64,000 nt of DNA from Paenibacillus sp. DCT19 (GCF_003268635.1 NZ_CP029639.1:2553501-2617500); one strand, 5' to 3'; counted from the first letter of the stretch, positions 44,827 to 54,373 are shown. Numbers and translations are program-made. Notes: a model not told the origin generated them from the sequence alone.

Positions 44827-45657
44827 ATGTTGACGGTTCATGATTCCAAGCAAAAGGTAGTCACTTTGCAAATAAAAGAACTTTTTTTTCTGGCTGGTAT
44901 TCTAGGCTCAGACCGATTGCTTGGCGTTGAAGATCCTTTCCGCGGGTATATGGCGGAAGACATTGCTTTGGAGTGGGAGCGCGTCAAAACCTCCTTGCTC
45001 GACAAAGGATATCTAATTCAGGATCAGAACAGCAATGAACTGATCATGACACCGACCGTATTCTCCAGAGTGGCCATTGCCGGATTGTCTGACAGAGCTT
45101 GTTGGATTCGCTACACGTCGAGTGGCAAGTCCTGTGAAAGTTATATTCATTGCACGGACGAGCGCGTCGTCGAAGTGTCGCGCGTTGTGGACGAACCGGA
45201 TTCATTCCGGTTATCGGATCTGGGGAATGTTCGTGAAGCCATTGATTGTCTGATCGAAAGAATGAAGTGGAGTGGCCATTCTCCTGATGAGAAGCCAGCT
45301 CTTATGTGCTCTAAGAAAAAATTCTATGAAGTCTTGAATGAGTTAAATGGCAAGGAAGTTCAAGCAGTGGCAGATGAGCTAGCGCAGGAGACGAATGATT
45401 CGGATGGATCACTTGCCCTGGCACGCTGTTTGGTAAACAAGGAATCAGATGGAGAGCTGCGTTTGCTTGTGTGGAACGGAGAAGAATGGAATTCACAGTC
45501 AGCGGCGTTTACCGTTAGCTCGATTTCGAATTGGTTATTCCGTATGAGCACAGCCGCTTCAGATGATTGGCTTGTTGCAGCACTGACGACTAGAGAACAG
45601 TTTCACGAGATGCTGCTGGACTGGCTTAAACAGCCTGCAGGGGAAGAGGAAAGGTGA
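44827..45657 (+). CDS. T7SS-associated protein of unknown function (276 aa)
   Basis: I do not recognise a named family. The protein is acidic and mixed alpha/beta, with no signal or membrane segment. It begins with KVVTLQIKELFFLAGILGSDRLLG and has a wHTH-like EWERVKTSLLDKGYLIQDQNSN, then alternating strands (CWIRYTSSGKSCESYIHCTDERVVEVSRV). The plan recalls actinobacterial EspG, the cytoplasmic chaperone of ESX substrates, which also sits between the ATPase and WXG genes; this is inference from context and needs structure comparison. The start has GGGGAGG 12 bases upstream. Confidence 0.75.
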   Translation: MLTVHDSKQKVVTLQIKELFFLAGILGSDRLLGVEDPFRGYMAEDIALEWERVKTSLLDKGYLIQDQNSNELIMTPTVFSRVAIAGLSDRACWIRYTSSGKSCESYIHCTDERVVEVSRVVDEPDSFRLSDLGNVREAIDCLIERMKWSGHSPDEKPALMCSKKKFYEVLNELNGKEVQAVADELAQETNDSDGSLALARCLVNKESDGELRLLVWNGEEWNSQSAAFTVSSISNWLFRMSTAASDDWLVAALTTREQFHEMLLDWLKQPAGEEER

Positions 45658-45663
45658 TGGTAA

Positions 45664-46212
45664 ATGCGCATTCGTGTGGAACCGGATGTGCTTCGGGCAC
45701 TGAGCAGGCAGATTCAGTATGCGGCGGAGCAAATACAGCAAAAGATGACAGTATTGGATCAGGCAATTCATTCGTTAGACTGGGAAGTTGAATCTCGTGC
45801 TGCTGTGATGAGTGAATGGAACTACAGTAAGCGGGTCGGCGAAGATGCAGTGCGTCGTTTCATGGACATGAGCGTGCAATTGGGACGCAAGGCCGTCGTA
45901 TTCCAACAGGTTGATATGGAGTATCGCACGGTGCTCGGTCATATGAACACAACTTACAGCAATGCGGTTAATATGCTCCATGTGCTTGAGAACAATCATG
46001 CAGGAGAGATCTTACCCGATCATTCCGCAACTACTGCTATTGTATCCGATCCCCTTTCCGCGGTGGCGGCGGTGTATCGTGTACAGGATGCCGCTCCACC
46101 AGCTGGTTCCCCAGCGACATTAATTCAGGCTATGCAGCCTGAACCTGTAGCATGGAGATTCACAGATCCTTCCTTTCGAGGAAGGAGAGGAACCGAACCT
46201 GTTGTTTCTTAA
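45664..46212 (+). CDS. Long WXG100-superfamily-like protein
   Basis: The first 100 residues are two amphipathic helices joined by a turn at SLDWEVESR, the shape of the WXG100 hairpin with WEV in the place of WxG. A C-terminal tail of about 75 residues, rich in Ala, Pro and Ser, follows. It lies 6 bases after the 276-residue gene and 200 bases before the WXG100 gene. It is probably a second secreted or partner protein. ATG follows GAAAGGTGATGG. Confidence 0.72.
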   Translation: MRIRVEPDVLRALSRQIQYAAEQIQQKMTVLDQAIHSLDWEVESRAAVMSEWNYSKRVGEDAVRRFMDMSVQLGRKAVVFQQVDMEYRTVLGHMNTTYSNAVNMLHVLENNHAGEILPDHSATTAIVSDPLSAVAAVYRVQDAAPPAGSPATLIQAMQPEPVAWRFTDPSFRGRRGTEPVVS

Positions 46213-46333
46213 GCTCGCAGGATAGAGAGTCCCGAGAACAGCACAGTAGAAAGTGAATTGTTTATGTAAATAGTCTGTTAGGGGAAGTTTCATTGCCTAA
46301 AAATGGGGTAAATAGGAGTAGGTCCTTCGGCTT

Positions 46334-46362
46334 TTGTCCGATCGATCCTGGTATAGTACAAT
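46334..46362 (+). promoter_or_regulatory. Promoter of the WXG100 gene
   Basis: TTGTCC (46334-46339), a 17-base spacer and TACAAT (46357-46362), about 48 bases before the start codon. Confidence 0.55.
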
Positions 46363-46409
46363 TTGAACAAGCAAAAATTTAATTGCACAAACCAAGGAGG
46401 AATTTACAC

Positions 46410-46685
46410 ATGGCAGGACGTATTTTAGTTACCCCAGAACAGCTTGATCAGGTTTCCAACCAATTTAAACAAAGCGGTGAGCAAAGTCAGCAAATCGTAT
46501 CTACATTGACTCAATCCATCACTAGTATGGAAGGACAATGGGAAGGTATGACGAAGCAACGCTTCTTCCAAGAATTCCAAGAAGCAAGCAAACAAATGCA
46601 ATCTTTCGTTCAAACGCTGAATAGCATTAGTGCGGAACTGACAGCTATTGCTAACAAATTCCGTACGGCTGACCAAACTCGCTAA
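46410..46685 (+). CDS. esxA: WXG100-family T7SS substrate (EsxA/YukE-like)
   Basis: A canonical 91-residue WXG100 protein: helix 1 VTPEQLDQVSNQFKQSGEQS, the WEG turn in EGQWEGMTKQRF, helix 2, and a C-terminal FRTAD that matches the Y/FxxxD/E export signal. Such proteins dimerise and are exported by EssC. ATG 46410 follows AAGGAGG. A promoter lies just upstream and a strong terminator just downstream, so it can be made in excess of the other components. Confidence 0.95.
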   Translation: MAGRILVTPEQLDQVSNQFKQSGEQSQQIVSTLTQSITSMEGQWEGMTKQRFFQEFQEASKQMQSFVQTLNSISAELTAIANKFRTADQTR

Positions 46686-46765
46686 TCTGCTTTACATAAT
46701 CAGGCCGAAACGTTGTCTGAGTTCGCCCTGAATATATGCAGGCAGCAAGTTGAAGATGTGAAACT

Positions 46766-46807
46766 GCAACAAAAACCGGGCGTTTTACGACACCCGGTTT
46801 TTGTTGC
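46766..46807 (+). terminator. Terminator of the WXG100 gene
   Basis: GCAACAAAAACCGGG pairs with CCCGGTTTTTGTTGC, a 15-bp stem with T-rich 3' arm. Confidence 0.85.
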
Positions 46808-46840
46808 ACTATGACAGAACTGACAGAGAGAGGGATGAGT

Positions 46841-48922
46841 ATGTCTTTTCAACCGAATCCCGGGGATGAAGTTGTAATCAATGATATAGCCTATACGATT
46901 GGGCAGCATCCTGCTGCGCCAGGTCTGGCTTATGCGCAAGCCGGAAGGCAAGGGATTGTCTACCAGTTGATTCCCCGAAATGGTGCCATTCATGGTGCCA
47001 AAGCACTAAAAGTGTTTTTTCCTAAATTCCGTATTCCAGCTATGGTCTATCAGTCTGAGCATATGGAGCCTTATAGTGAACTGCCAGGTTTGCAAGTATG
47101 CAAGCGTGATGTGCTCACTCCGGAAAGAAACGGAGCGCTCATTGGAGAGCACCCTGATTTGTTGTATGCGGTATTAATGCCGTGGGTGCAAGGTCTGACC
47201 TGGTTTGATGTGATCAGTGATCAGAAACAGCTAACGGCAGAGGAAAGTCTGAAGTTAGCGAGAGCACTAGCAGGAACAGGTTCAGCCATGGAGCAGCGTG
47301 GGCTTGCTCATTGCGATTTATCCGCACCCAATGTGATGATTCCGTTTTTTTCCGAAGTGGAGAACCTGGGAGGATCAGCCGTTGAACTTGTAGACGTAGA
47401 GCAGATGTACAGCTCCAAGATGGATCGTCCGGATGCGCTCTTAGCAGGTTCACCTGGTTATGCAGCACATCGGACAGTGCATAGCGGATTGTGGAGCTCT
47501 TATGCGGATCGTTTTGCTGGGGCTGTTATTATTGCGGAGATGCTCAGCTGGTCTGACCCGATAATCGTGCAGAAGGCCTGGGGCGAAAGTTATTTTGATC
47601 AACATGAGATGCAGACAGTCAGTGAGCGTTATTATGCTATGCGAGACTCACTGAATAAGCGCTGGGGTTCCAAAATGGCGGATCTGTTCGTCAGAGCATG
47701 GGAAAGTCATGATCTTAGCAGTTGTCCCACGTTCGGAGAATGGTATGTTGCACTAGCTGCACTAGACGCAAACCAAGTACCTGCTATATCTACCGTTGCG
47801 GAGGAAGATGCTGCTGATCAGTCTCATGTGCCAAATGATCAAGAGACAACCGTGGCAGGTGGCATAAGTGACACATTGGCATCTGACGGAGGCTCTGACC
47901 AAAATTCAGAAGCATCGACTCCGCCACCTGGTCAAGAAGCAGTGGTTCAACGTTTATTTCTTCAGGCACGAGCATTGGAAGAAGAGGGTAAACCTGCGGC
48001 TGCACTTGAGGTGTATCGTTCATTGCACCACTTTATACCGAACAACAGTGCAATGCAGATCGAGGTTGCAGCAGCAATCAAAGAGTTGGATGAACGTTTG
48101 AATCCTAAGGATGACGAAGGACAGCCTGTTCGGCTACCTTTCTATAGATCCAAAAAATTCATGATCGCTTCAGCAGTTCTCATTGTATTGCTGGCAGGCT
48201 CTGTGCCAACCGTTAAAATATTGGCTGATCAGGCTGAGGTGAAACAGAAGGAGCAGCAGGAGGCAGCTAGACTGGCAGAGATTAAGGCGGCAGAAGATGC
48301 CGAGGCAGCAAAGGCTGCAGCGCTCAAACAGCAGGAAGAAGAGAAAAAACAACAAGAAGCTGCTGCAGCAAAACTAGCGGCTGATGAGAAGAAAAAGCAG
48401 GAGGAAGCAGAGAAACAACTTGCTGAGGCCAAGAAGAAGGAAGAAGAACGTAAGGCGCTCCAAGCCAAGTATGATAAACAGGCCAAGTACGAAGCGTATC
48501 TTGCGAAGCAGGAGCAACAGAAAAAAGAAGCTGAGCGTAAGGCACAGCAGGAGAAATATGATAAACAAGCAAAGTATGAAGCTTATCTAGTTTGGAAAAA
48601 AGAGCAGGATGCTCTAGCTGCAAAGCAAGAAGCTGCACGTAAAGCCGCAGCTGAAGCTCAGCGCAAACAGGAGGCTGCCCAAAAAGCTGCGCTTAAGAAA
48701 AAACGTGCTCAGAACGTAGTCACACTAATTGCACACTACAACAAAGCGTATAACGCACAAATTGGTAAAAAGACGGATAATGCTCTATCGTATGCTCGGG
48801 ATTTCAAAAATCTGTATAATACCGATGCTGCCTACTTCAAAGGGGTAGGTAAAGTGGCAGCGCGAATGAGCGCTATTAACAAGTTCCTCAGCAACAGCGA
48901 TTATAAGCTACCGAACCTGTAA
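46841..48922 (+). CDS. Membrane protein kinase with EssB-like layout
   Basis: The 693-residue protein has an N-terminal protein-kinase domain: Lys57 in AKALKVF (VAIK position), the catalytic loop HCDLSAPN (H157, D159, N164) and VDVEQMY at the DFG position. A TPR-like stretch follows at about 365-420, one membrane helix at about 440-463, then a Lys/Glu/Ala-rich coiled coil with two KYDKQAKYEAYL repeats and a conserved-looking C-terminal domain. Kinase fold, one helix and outer coiled coil is also the plan of the T7SS pseudokinase EssB/YukC, but here catalytic residues remain. ATG 46841 follows AGAGAGGG. VWA and PP2C genes follow. Confidence 0.85.
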   Translation: MSFQPNPGDEVVINDIAYTIGQHPAAPGLAYAQAGRQGIVYQLIPRNGAIHGAKALKVFFPKFRIPAMVYQSEHMEPYSELPGLQVCKRDVLTPERNGALIGEHPDLLYAVLMPWVQGLTWFDVISDQKQLTAEESLKLARALAGTGSAMEQRGLAHCDLSAPNVMIPFFSEVENLGGSAVELVDVEQMYSSKMDRPDALLAGSPGYAAHRTVHSGLWSSYADRFAGAVIIAEMLSWSDPIIVQKAWGESYFDQHEMQTVSERYYAMRDSLNKRWGSKMADLFVRAWESHDLSSCPTFGEWYVALAALDANQVPAISTVAEEDAADQSHVPNDQETTVAGGISDTLASDGGSDQNSEASTPPPGQEAVVQRLFLQARALEEEGKPAAALEVYRSLHHFIPNNSAMQIEVAAAIKELDERLNPKDDEGQPVRLPFYRSKKFMIASAVLIVLLAGSVPTVKILADQAEVKQKEQQEAARLAEIKAAEDAEAAKAAALKQQEEEKKQQEAAAAKLAADEKKKQEEAEKQLAEAKKKEEERKALQAKYDKQAKYEAYLAKQEQQKKEAERKAQQEKYDKQAKYEAYLVWKKEQDALAAKQEAARKAAAEAQRKQEAAQKAALKKKRAQNVVTLIAHYNKAYNAQIGKKTDNALSYARDFKNLYNTDAAYFKGVGKVAARMSAINKFLSNSDYKLPNL

Positions 48923-48961
48923 TTATAAATGTGAACAACGACGGAGGTGACCTCATCCCAG

Positions 48962-49714
48962 ATGAACTATACAATTCAAGCATCCCAGCGCACACCTGCA
49001 TTGATTATCTATTTAATTGATATTAGCGCCTCCATGAACATGGTTCTGGAAAATCGTAGACGGATTGATGTGGTCTATGATGCATTGGCTCTAGCCATCC
49101 GCCAAATGGTCTTTCGTTCCACCAAAGGCAATCGATTGACACCTCGTTACCGTATTGCCATTCTTGCGTACAGTGATGATGTGTATGACTTGCTTAACGG
49201 CATTAAAGGGATCGACGAGATCGCTGCCGTTGGTTCGTTGCCTGATCTTACACCTAAGCGCTTCTCGGATTCGGCCAAAGCTTTTCTACAAGCGGAGAAG
49301 ATTCTTCAGGCTGAGATTCCTAATATGCAGGACTGTCCAGCGCCACTCGTTTGCCATATGACAGATGGCGTGGCAACAGGTGAAGATCCTGAGCCGATCG
49401 CTAAACGAATCATGGGCATGAGTGTTCCAGATGGCAATGTCCTGGTGGAGAATATCTTCATTTCCGATCATTTGCTGGAAACGCCGATCTCGGAGCCAAG
49501 ACGTTGGAAAGGGATCTCTTCAGAAACGGTGCTGCAGGATGAACATGGGGAGAAGCTACGGAATATGTCTTCCGTGTTGCCAGAGAGTTACCGTGAGATG
49601 CTAGTTGAAGCCGATTACCTGCTTGCCCCTGGTGCGTTGATGATGCTTCCAGGTACGTGTGCAGAGCTGGTATCCATCGGCTTTCAGATGTCCGCTGCTA
49701 CGCCTGTTAGATAG
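48962..49714 (+). CDS. VWA-domain protein (TerY-like)
   Basis: A 250-residue cytoplasmic protein with a complete VWA domain. The metal-ion site motif DISAS lies at residues 20-24, the second site near TPKRF and the third in HMTDGVATG. No signal or membrane segment. Single-domain VWA proteins of this type are partners of kinases and PP2C phosphatases (the TerY-P triad). ATG 48962 is 11 bases after GGAGGTGA; GTG 48947 overlaps that site. It sits between the kinase and phosphatase genes. Confidence 0.88.
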   Translation: MNYTIQASQRTPALIIYLIDISASMNMVLENRRRIDVVYDALALAIRQMVFRSTKGNRLTPRYRIAILAYSDDVYDLLNGIKGIDEIAAVGSLPDLTPKRFSDSAKAFLQAEKILQAEIPNMQDCPAPLVCHMTDGVATGEDPEPIAKRIMGMSVPDGNVLVENIFISDHLLETPISEPRRWKGISSETVLQDEHGEKLRNMSSVLPESYREMLVEADYLLAPGALMMLPGTCAELVSIGFQMSAATPVR

Positions 49715-49727
49715 GAGGGGGTTTCAT

Positions 49728-50570
49728 TTGAGGACGATGCGTTTGGCAACACTGCCCGAAGGAGATCAGAGAGTGCAAGCGAAGCAGAGGCGCGGCGACT
49801 TTCGTTATGTGAGTGTACAGACGGGAGAACAGCCGTTAACTCGATATCAAGGTGTTCTTCAATGCCGTTATGGATATGGGCGAGCGGCTGAAACCGTGAA
49901 TCAAGGAGATACAGGTCAAGATTTTGCTGCTGTTCGTATGGACGGCAATGTATGTAACTTTGTTTTATGCGATGGAGTGGGGATGAGTTACCTAGGTGAT
50001 TTCGCTGCAAGGTTTCTAGGTAATTCACTGCTCGATTGGTTGGAAACCACATCTGTGCCGAGTGCAGAGGGGATCGAGAAGCTTCTTCAAGATCTTACGA
50101 TTCCTGCATCGGAGCAGTTAGAGAAATTGCAGCCCCTAGATAATTCGCCACTGCTTCTACGTGAAGTGTTAATGGAGAAACGAAGTAGGGGTAGTCAGGC
50201 CATGTATGTGTGCGGTCGAATCATATTGTCTGGTGCTTCCAGAAGGAGTCGTGTCTGGATTGCCTGGCAAGGGGATTCGCGTATTCGTCTGTGGAGAAAC
50301 GGACAAGAGCAATCGACTACTTTTCAGAAATACTGCCGTACCAATGAACGGTGGTCTACACGTGAAGGGACAGTTGGTGGCAAACCGCATATTTTCGAGG
50401 CCAAGATGTCTGGGAATGAAAATGTTCGCCTACAGCTCTATACGGACGGTTTAAACGATCTTGATGCAATACAAGCCTACATTCCGGACGAGCATATTCA
50501 AGTGTTGCTTGATTCTAGTCATACCGGAGGGCTTGAAGATGATGCCGCTTTCATTGAACTGGAATGGTAA
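49728..50570 (+). CDS. PP2C-type protein phosphatase
   Basis: The 280-residue protein has PP2C landmarks: DFAAVRMDGN, the metal motif LCDGVGMSYLGDFAA (D82), WQGDSRIRLWR, LYTDGLNDL and the final EDDAAFIELEW with paired aspartates. It should dephosphorylate Ser/Thr residues, possibly those added by the neighbouring kinase. I start at TTG 49728, 8 bases after AGGAGGGGG; ATG 49737 is an alternative. It is the last gene of the T7SS locus; an unrelated SDR gene follows after 193 bases. Confidence 0.85.
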   Translation: MRTMRLATLPEGDQRVQAKQRRGDFRYVSVQTGEQPLTRYQGVLQCRYGYGRAAETVNQGDTGQDFAAVRMDGNVCNFVLCDGVGMSYLGDFAARFLGNSLLDWLETTSVPSAEGIEKLLQDLTIPASEQLEKLQPLDNSPLLLREVLMEKRSRGSQAMYVCGRIILSGASRRSRVWIAWQGDSRIRLWRNGQEQSTTFQKYCRTNERWSTREGTVGGKPHIFEAKMSGNENVRLQLYTDGLNDLDAIQAYIPDEHIQVLLDSSHTGGLEDDAAFIELEW

Positions 50571-50763
50571 CGAGAGTATAGGGTTCAGCGAGAACGATCT
50601 GTACCGTGATTTTCCACTGCATGCTGATATGTAAAAAAATAGGTCATGCTTGATTTAAAAGACACTCTTTTTGGGTAATCTTGTGAAGAATATGCTTCAT
50701 GAACGTTGTGAAGCAACACGTACATTCTTACATAATTGCTGAGAAAAAGGAGTGGAATAGATC

Positions 50764-51569
50764 ATGACTCAACATAACGGTAAATCACGCTTTGCTGGCA
50801 AGGTGGCTATTATTACGGGAGCAGGCTCAGGCATTGGAAAAGCTACGGCGCTTAAGCTGGCTAGCGAAGGGGCTCACGTTGCTTTGTTTGATCTGGTCAA
50901 TGATCGCATCTCGAAGACAGAAGATGAGATTAATTCAGTCTATAAAGGAGCGGCGAGAGCTTTCGATGTCGACATTTCTGACGCATCCCGTGTGGAAAAG
51001 GCTGTACTGGAGACTGTTGAATTATTTGGAGGTCTGGATATCGTATTTGCTAACGCTGGCATTAACGGTGTGTCTGCACCCATTGAAGAAATTCAGGTTG
51101 AGGATTGGCAACAGATCATTACAACGAATCTGGACGGTACTTTCTTCACGATCAAATATGCATTGCCACATTTGAAAAACGCAGTGGAGGCAGCATTATT
51201 ATTACGAGTTCCATCAATGGAAATCAGCGTTTCTCAAGCTTTGGCATGTCGGCTTATAGTACGTCCAAGGCGGGACAAGTGGCTTTTGCCAAGATGGCTG
51301 CGTTGGAGCTCGCTAAATTCAAAATTCGAGTAAATGTGATTTGCCCGGGTGCAATTGCGACCAATATTGATCAAAGTACGGTCAAAACAGATGATTTGCA
51401 GCAAATTGTCATTCCCATTGAGTTCCCAGAAGGGCAACAGCCACTTGCAGATGGGCCGGGTCAACCGGAACATGTTGCCGATCTGGTCGCTTTCCTAGCT
51501 TCGTCGGAATCGAAGCATATTACAGGTGCAGAGATTGTGATCGATGGCGCGGAATCACTGCTCAGCTAA
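50764..51569 (+). pseudogene. Short-chain dehydrogenase/reductase, frameshifted by one base
   Basis: An SDR protein with GAGSGIGKATA at the N-terminus, NAGINGVSAPIEE, and the catalytic Ser-Tyr-Lys in ITSSING and SAYSTSKAGQ. The frame breaks at the five A of 51175-51179: one extra A gives HLKKRSGGSIIITSSING and a single protein of 268 residues. The span is exactly one base short. ATG follows AAAAGGAGTGG. The catalytic part is otherwise intact, so sequencing error in an A-run is more likely than a true lesion. Substrate unknown. Confidence 0.9.
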
Positions 51570-51738
51570 ATGCATTTCACGGTAGATTTAGCTAATTCAG
51601 TCTCAAGCGAATTGAAGCAATCCAAAAATGATTAGATCCAGTTGCTTCTGTCTAGCTGAAGCATGACTAGTTTAAAATCATTTTTGGGTACGTTAGTTAT
51701 GTGATCAATTGTCAAAGTTAAAGACGGTTTGTATTAGG

Positions 51739-51764
51739 GTCGTTCCTTGGGAACGGCTTTTTTT
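51739..51764 (+). terminator. Terminator between the SDR gene and hrpB
   Basis: GTCGTTCC pairs with GGGAACGGC and is followed by seven T. A TATAAT lies directly after (51767-51772), and an inverted repeat TATGTCT-aggtg-AGACATA at 51782-51800. Confidence 0.8.
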
Positions 51765-51854
51765 GTTATAATGCGACTATGTATGTCTAGGTGAGACATA
51801 GTTTGAAGGGATTTTCATGAGGGATTGGTTGTTACATCAAGTGGGAGCGATGAT

Positions 51855-54373
51855 ATGAAGATAGAATTACCGATACAACAGATTATTCCCGAATTGAAAC
51901 AGCGAATGCGGGAACAGGATACAGCTGTTCTGATCGCAGAGCCGGGAGCAGGTAAAACGACCGTTGTTCCGCTCGAACTATTGGGAGAGCCATGGGTTAA
52001 GGGTCGGAAGATTATGATGCTGGAGCCTCGTCGTTTGGCAGCCCGATCTGCGGCAGCTCGGATGGCGGCTTCTCTTGGAGAAAACGTAGGAGAGACAGTG
52101 GGTTATCGGGTACGGATGGATACACGAGTCAGCCAGGCTACACGGATCGAGGTTGTGACAGAAGGCGTATTAACACGTATGTTACAACAAGATCAAGGTC
52201 TAGAGGATACAGCGATGATTATTTTCGATGAGTTCCATGAGCGCCATTTGCATGGGGATTTGGGTCTTGCACTGGCACTGGAATCTAGGGCGCTGCTGCG
52301 TCCTGATTTGAAGTTACTTGTGATGTCGGCTACGCTTGACCCGGGTCCTGTCTGCACATTGCTAGGTGAAGGGACGAGCTGGTTGGATTGTCCTGGGCGA
52401 ACTTTTCCAGTGGAAACACGATACGTCCATAGGCCAGCTTCTGCACAGCTTGAGGAGTTCGTTGCGGGTGCAATAGGTAATGCTGTAGCTGAACAGGCAG
52501 GCGATATTCTGGTCTTTCTGCCAGGTGCGAGAGAAATTCATCGGACTGAACGAGTGCTTGAAAGCATGAAGCTTCCTGCCAACGTGTTCGTTTATTCGTT
52601 ATACGGCAGCATGCCATTAGAACGACAGGATGAAGCGATACGGCCAGCAGCGCAAGGCATGCGTAAGGTCGTGTTGTCCACTTCCATAGCCGAATCAAGT
52701 CTTACGATAGCAGGCATTAAAGTGGTTGTGGATGCCGGGCTTAGCCGTGCGTCCGTATTCTCCGCACGCACGGGAATGAGCCGGCTTGTGACGATGCCGG
52801 TATCTAAGGCATCGGCAGATCAACGGCGGGGGCGTGCAGGGCGAACTGCCCCGGGGGTGTGTTACCGGCTATGGAGCGAGGAGGCTCATGGTGCGCTGCC
52901 TGAGGCAGCGCGCCCAGAGATTACCTCCGCGGATCTTGCGCCGCTGGCGCTGGAGCTTGCCGCTTGGGGAGTCCAGTCCCCTGCAGAATTGCAGTGGCTG
53001 GACATCCCGCCTGCCGCGGCCTTCGGCCAGGCACAGGCGCTGCTGCGCCAGCTGGGCGGCCTGGATGACGCAGGCCGCATCACGCCCTTTGGGCGGCGGA
53101 TGAACACGCTGGGTGTTCATCCACGACTGGCCAGCATGCTGCTCCGCGCGGCGGAGCTTGGGCTGGCCAGCTACGCCAGCATGCTGGCGGCGCTGCTGCA
53201 GGAGCCCGCGGGCCTGCGCAGCAGCGGCAGTGCAAGCGCGGGCACGGATCTGCGCCCGCGCGTAGAAGCGCTGCTGACGGCTGACAGCAGCGGCATGCCG
53301 CAGGCGGCAGCGTCTGTTGCAGACGCGGCTGCCGTGCGGCGCATGCTCCAAGAGAGCCGCCAGCTACGCTCGGCGCTCGAACCGGCGCAGCATGCGCTCC
53401 GGGCGGATGAGGACAGTTGCGGATTGCTACTGTCCTTCGCCTACCCGGACCGGATCGGGCAGCGCCGGGAGGATGGCCGCTATCTGCTGAGCGGCGGCCG
53501 GGGTGTTCGGCTTGCAGCGACAGAATCGCTGAGCCGTTCAGCTTGGCTGGTCGCAGCCGAGGCAGACGACCAGGGTGCGGATGCACGCATCCTGTTAGCT
53601 GCGCCAGTGCAGGAGCAGCTCTTGCTGGATCATGCCACACATTTGCTGCATGAGGAAGACCGAATCGTGTGGGATCGCAGCACACGGAGTGTAAGAGCAC
53701 ACCGCTCCCTCCGTATTGGGGCAATTGTTGTAAAGGAGGGTGGAATTGCTCATCCTGCGGAAGATCAGGTCATGGAAGCGATGATTAGTGGGATTCGTTT
53801 GGAAGGGTTAGCTTGTCTGCCTTGGAATAAATCGTCTCGGCAGTTGGCAGATCGATTACGCTTTTTGCATACCCACTTACCCGTTTGGCCTGACCTGTCT
53901 GCTGACGAACTAACCCGGATTTTGAAGGACGGCTAAGACCCTTTTTGAGTGGAATGCGATCTGTCAATGATCTCAAAAAGTTGTCGCTCCAAGATGTATT
54001 ACTGAGTGAACTGAGTTGGGAGCAGCGTCAGCAATTGGATCAAGAGGCTCCCACGCATATTCAGGTTCCAAGTGGTTCCCGAATTCCGATTGATTATAGC
54101 CGTCCTGATGACCCTACCCTGTCGGTTAGACTACAGGAGATGTTTGGACAACAGGAGACGCCACGTATCGGTGGTGGACGTGTACCTGTTACTGTGCATT
54201 TACTGTCACCAGCGCAGCGACCTGTACAAGTGACACGGGATCTGGCGAATTTCTGGCGTGAGACCTATTTCGAAGTAAAAAAGGATCTCAAAGGTCGTTA
54301 TCCGAAGCATTATTGGCCAGACAACCCGCTAGAAGCGATGGCTACAAATCGAGCAAAACCTCGGGGCAATTAA
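51855..54373 (+). pseudogene. hrpB: ATP-dependent helicase HrpB, frameshifted near the 3' end
   Basis: HrpB is a DEAH-type RNA helicase. The protein has Walker A GAGKTT (31-36), the helicase box DEFH (125-128), SATLD, STSIAESSLTI and QRRGRAGRT, then the helicase-associated and HrpB C-terminal domains. The frame stops at 53936; the C-terminal domain (PTHIQVPSGSRIPIDY to NPLEAMATNRAKP) continues in another frame to 54373. One added T after 53930 gives KDWLRPFLSGMRS and a single protein of 839 residues. ATG 51855 follows GGGAG. The stretch of about 52860-53640 is strikingly GC-rich compared with both ends. Confidence 0.92.

Noticed and set aside
44827..50570. LXG-type toxin or immunity genes in the T7SS locus
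   Set aside because: No polymorphic toxin C-terminal domain or small immunity-type gene was seen between 40.4 and 50.8 kb.
52869..53724. Long minus-strand frames opposite hrpB
   Set aside because: They are shadows of a GC-rich gene with few stops on either strand, and have no ribosome sites or family resemblance.
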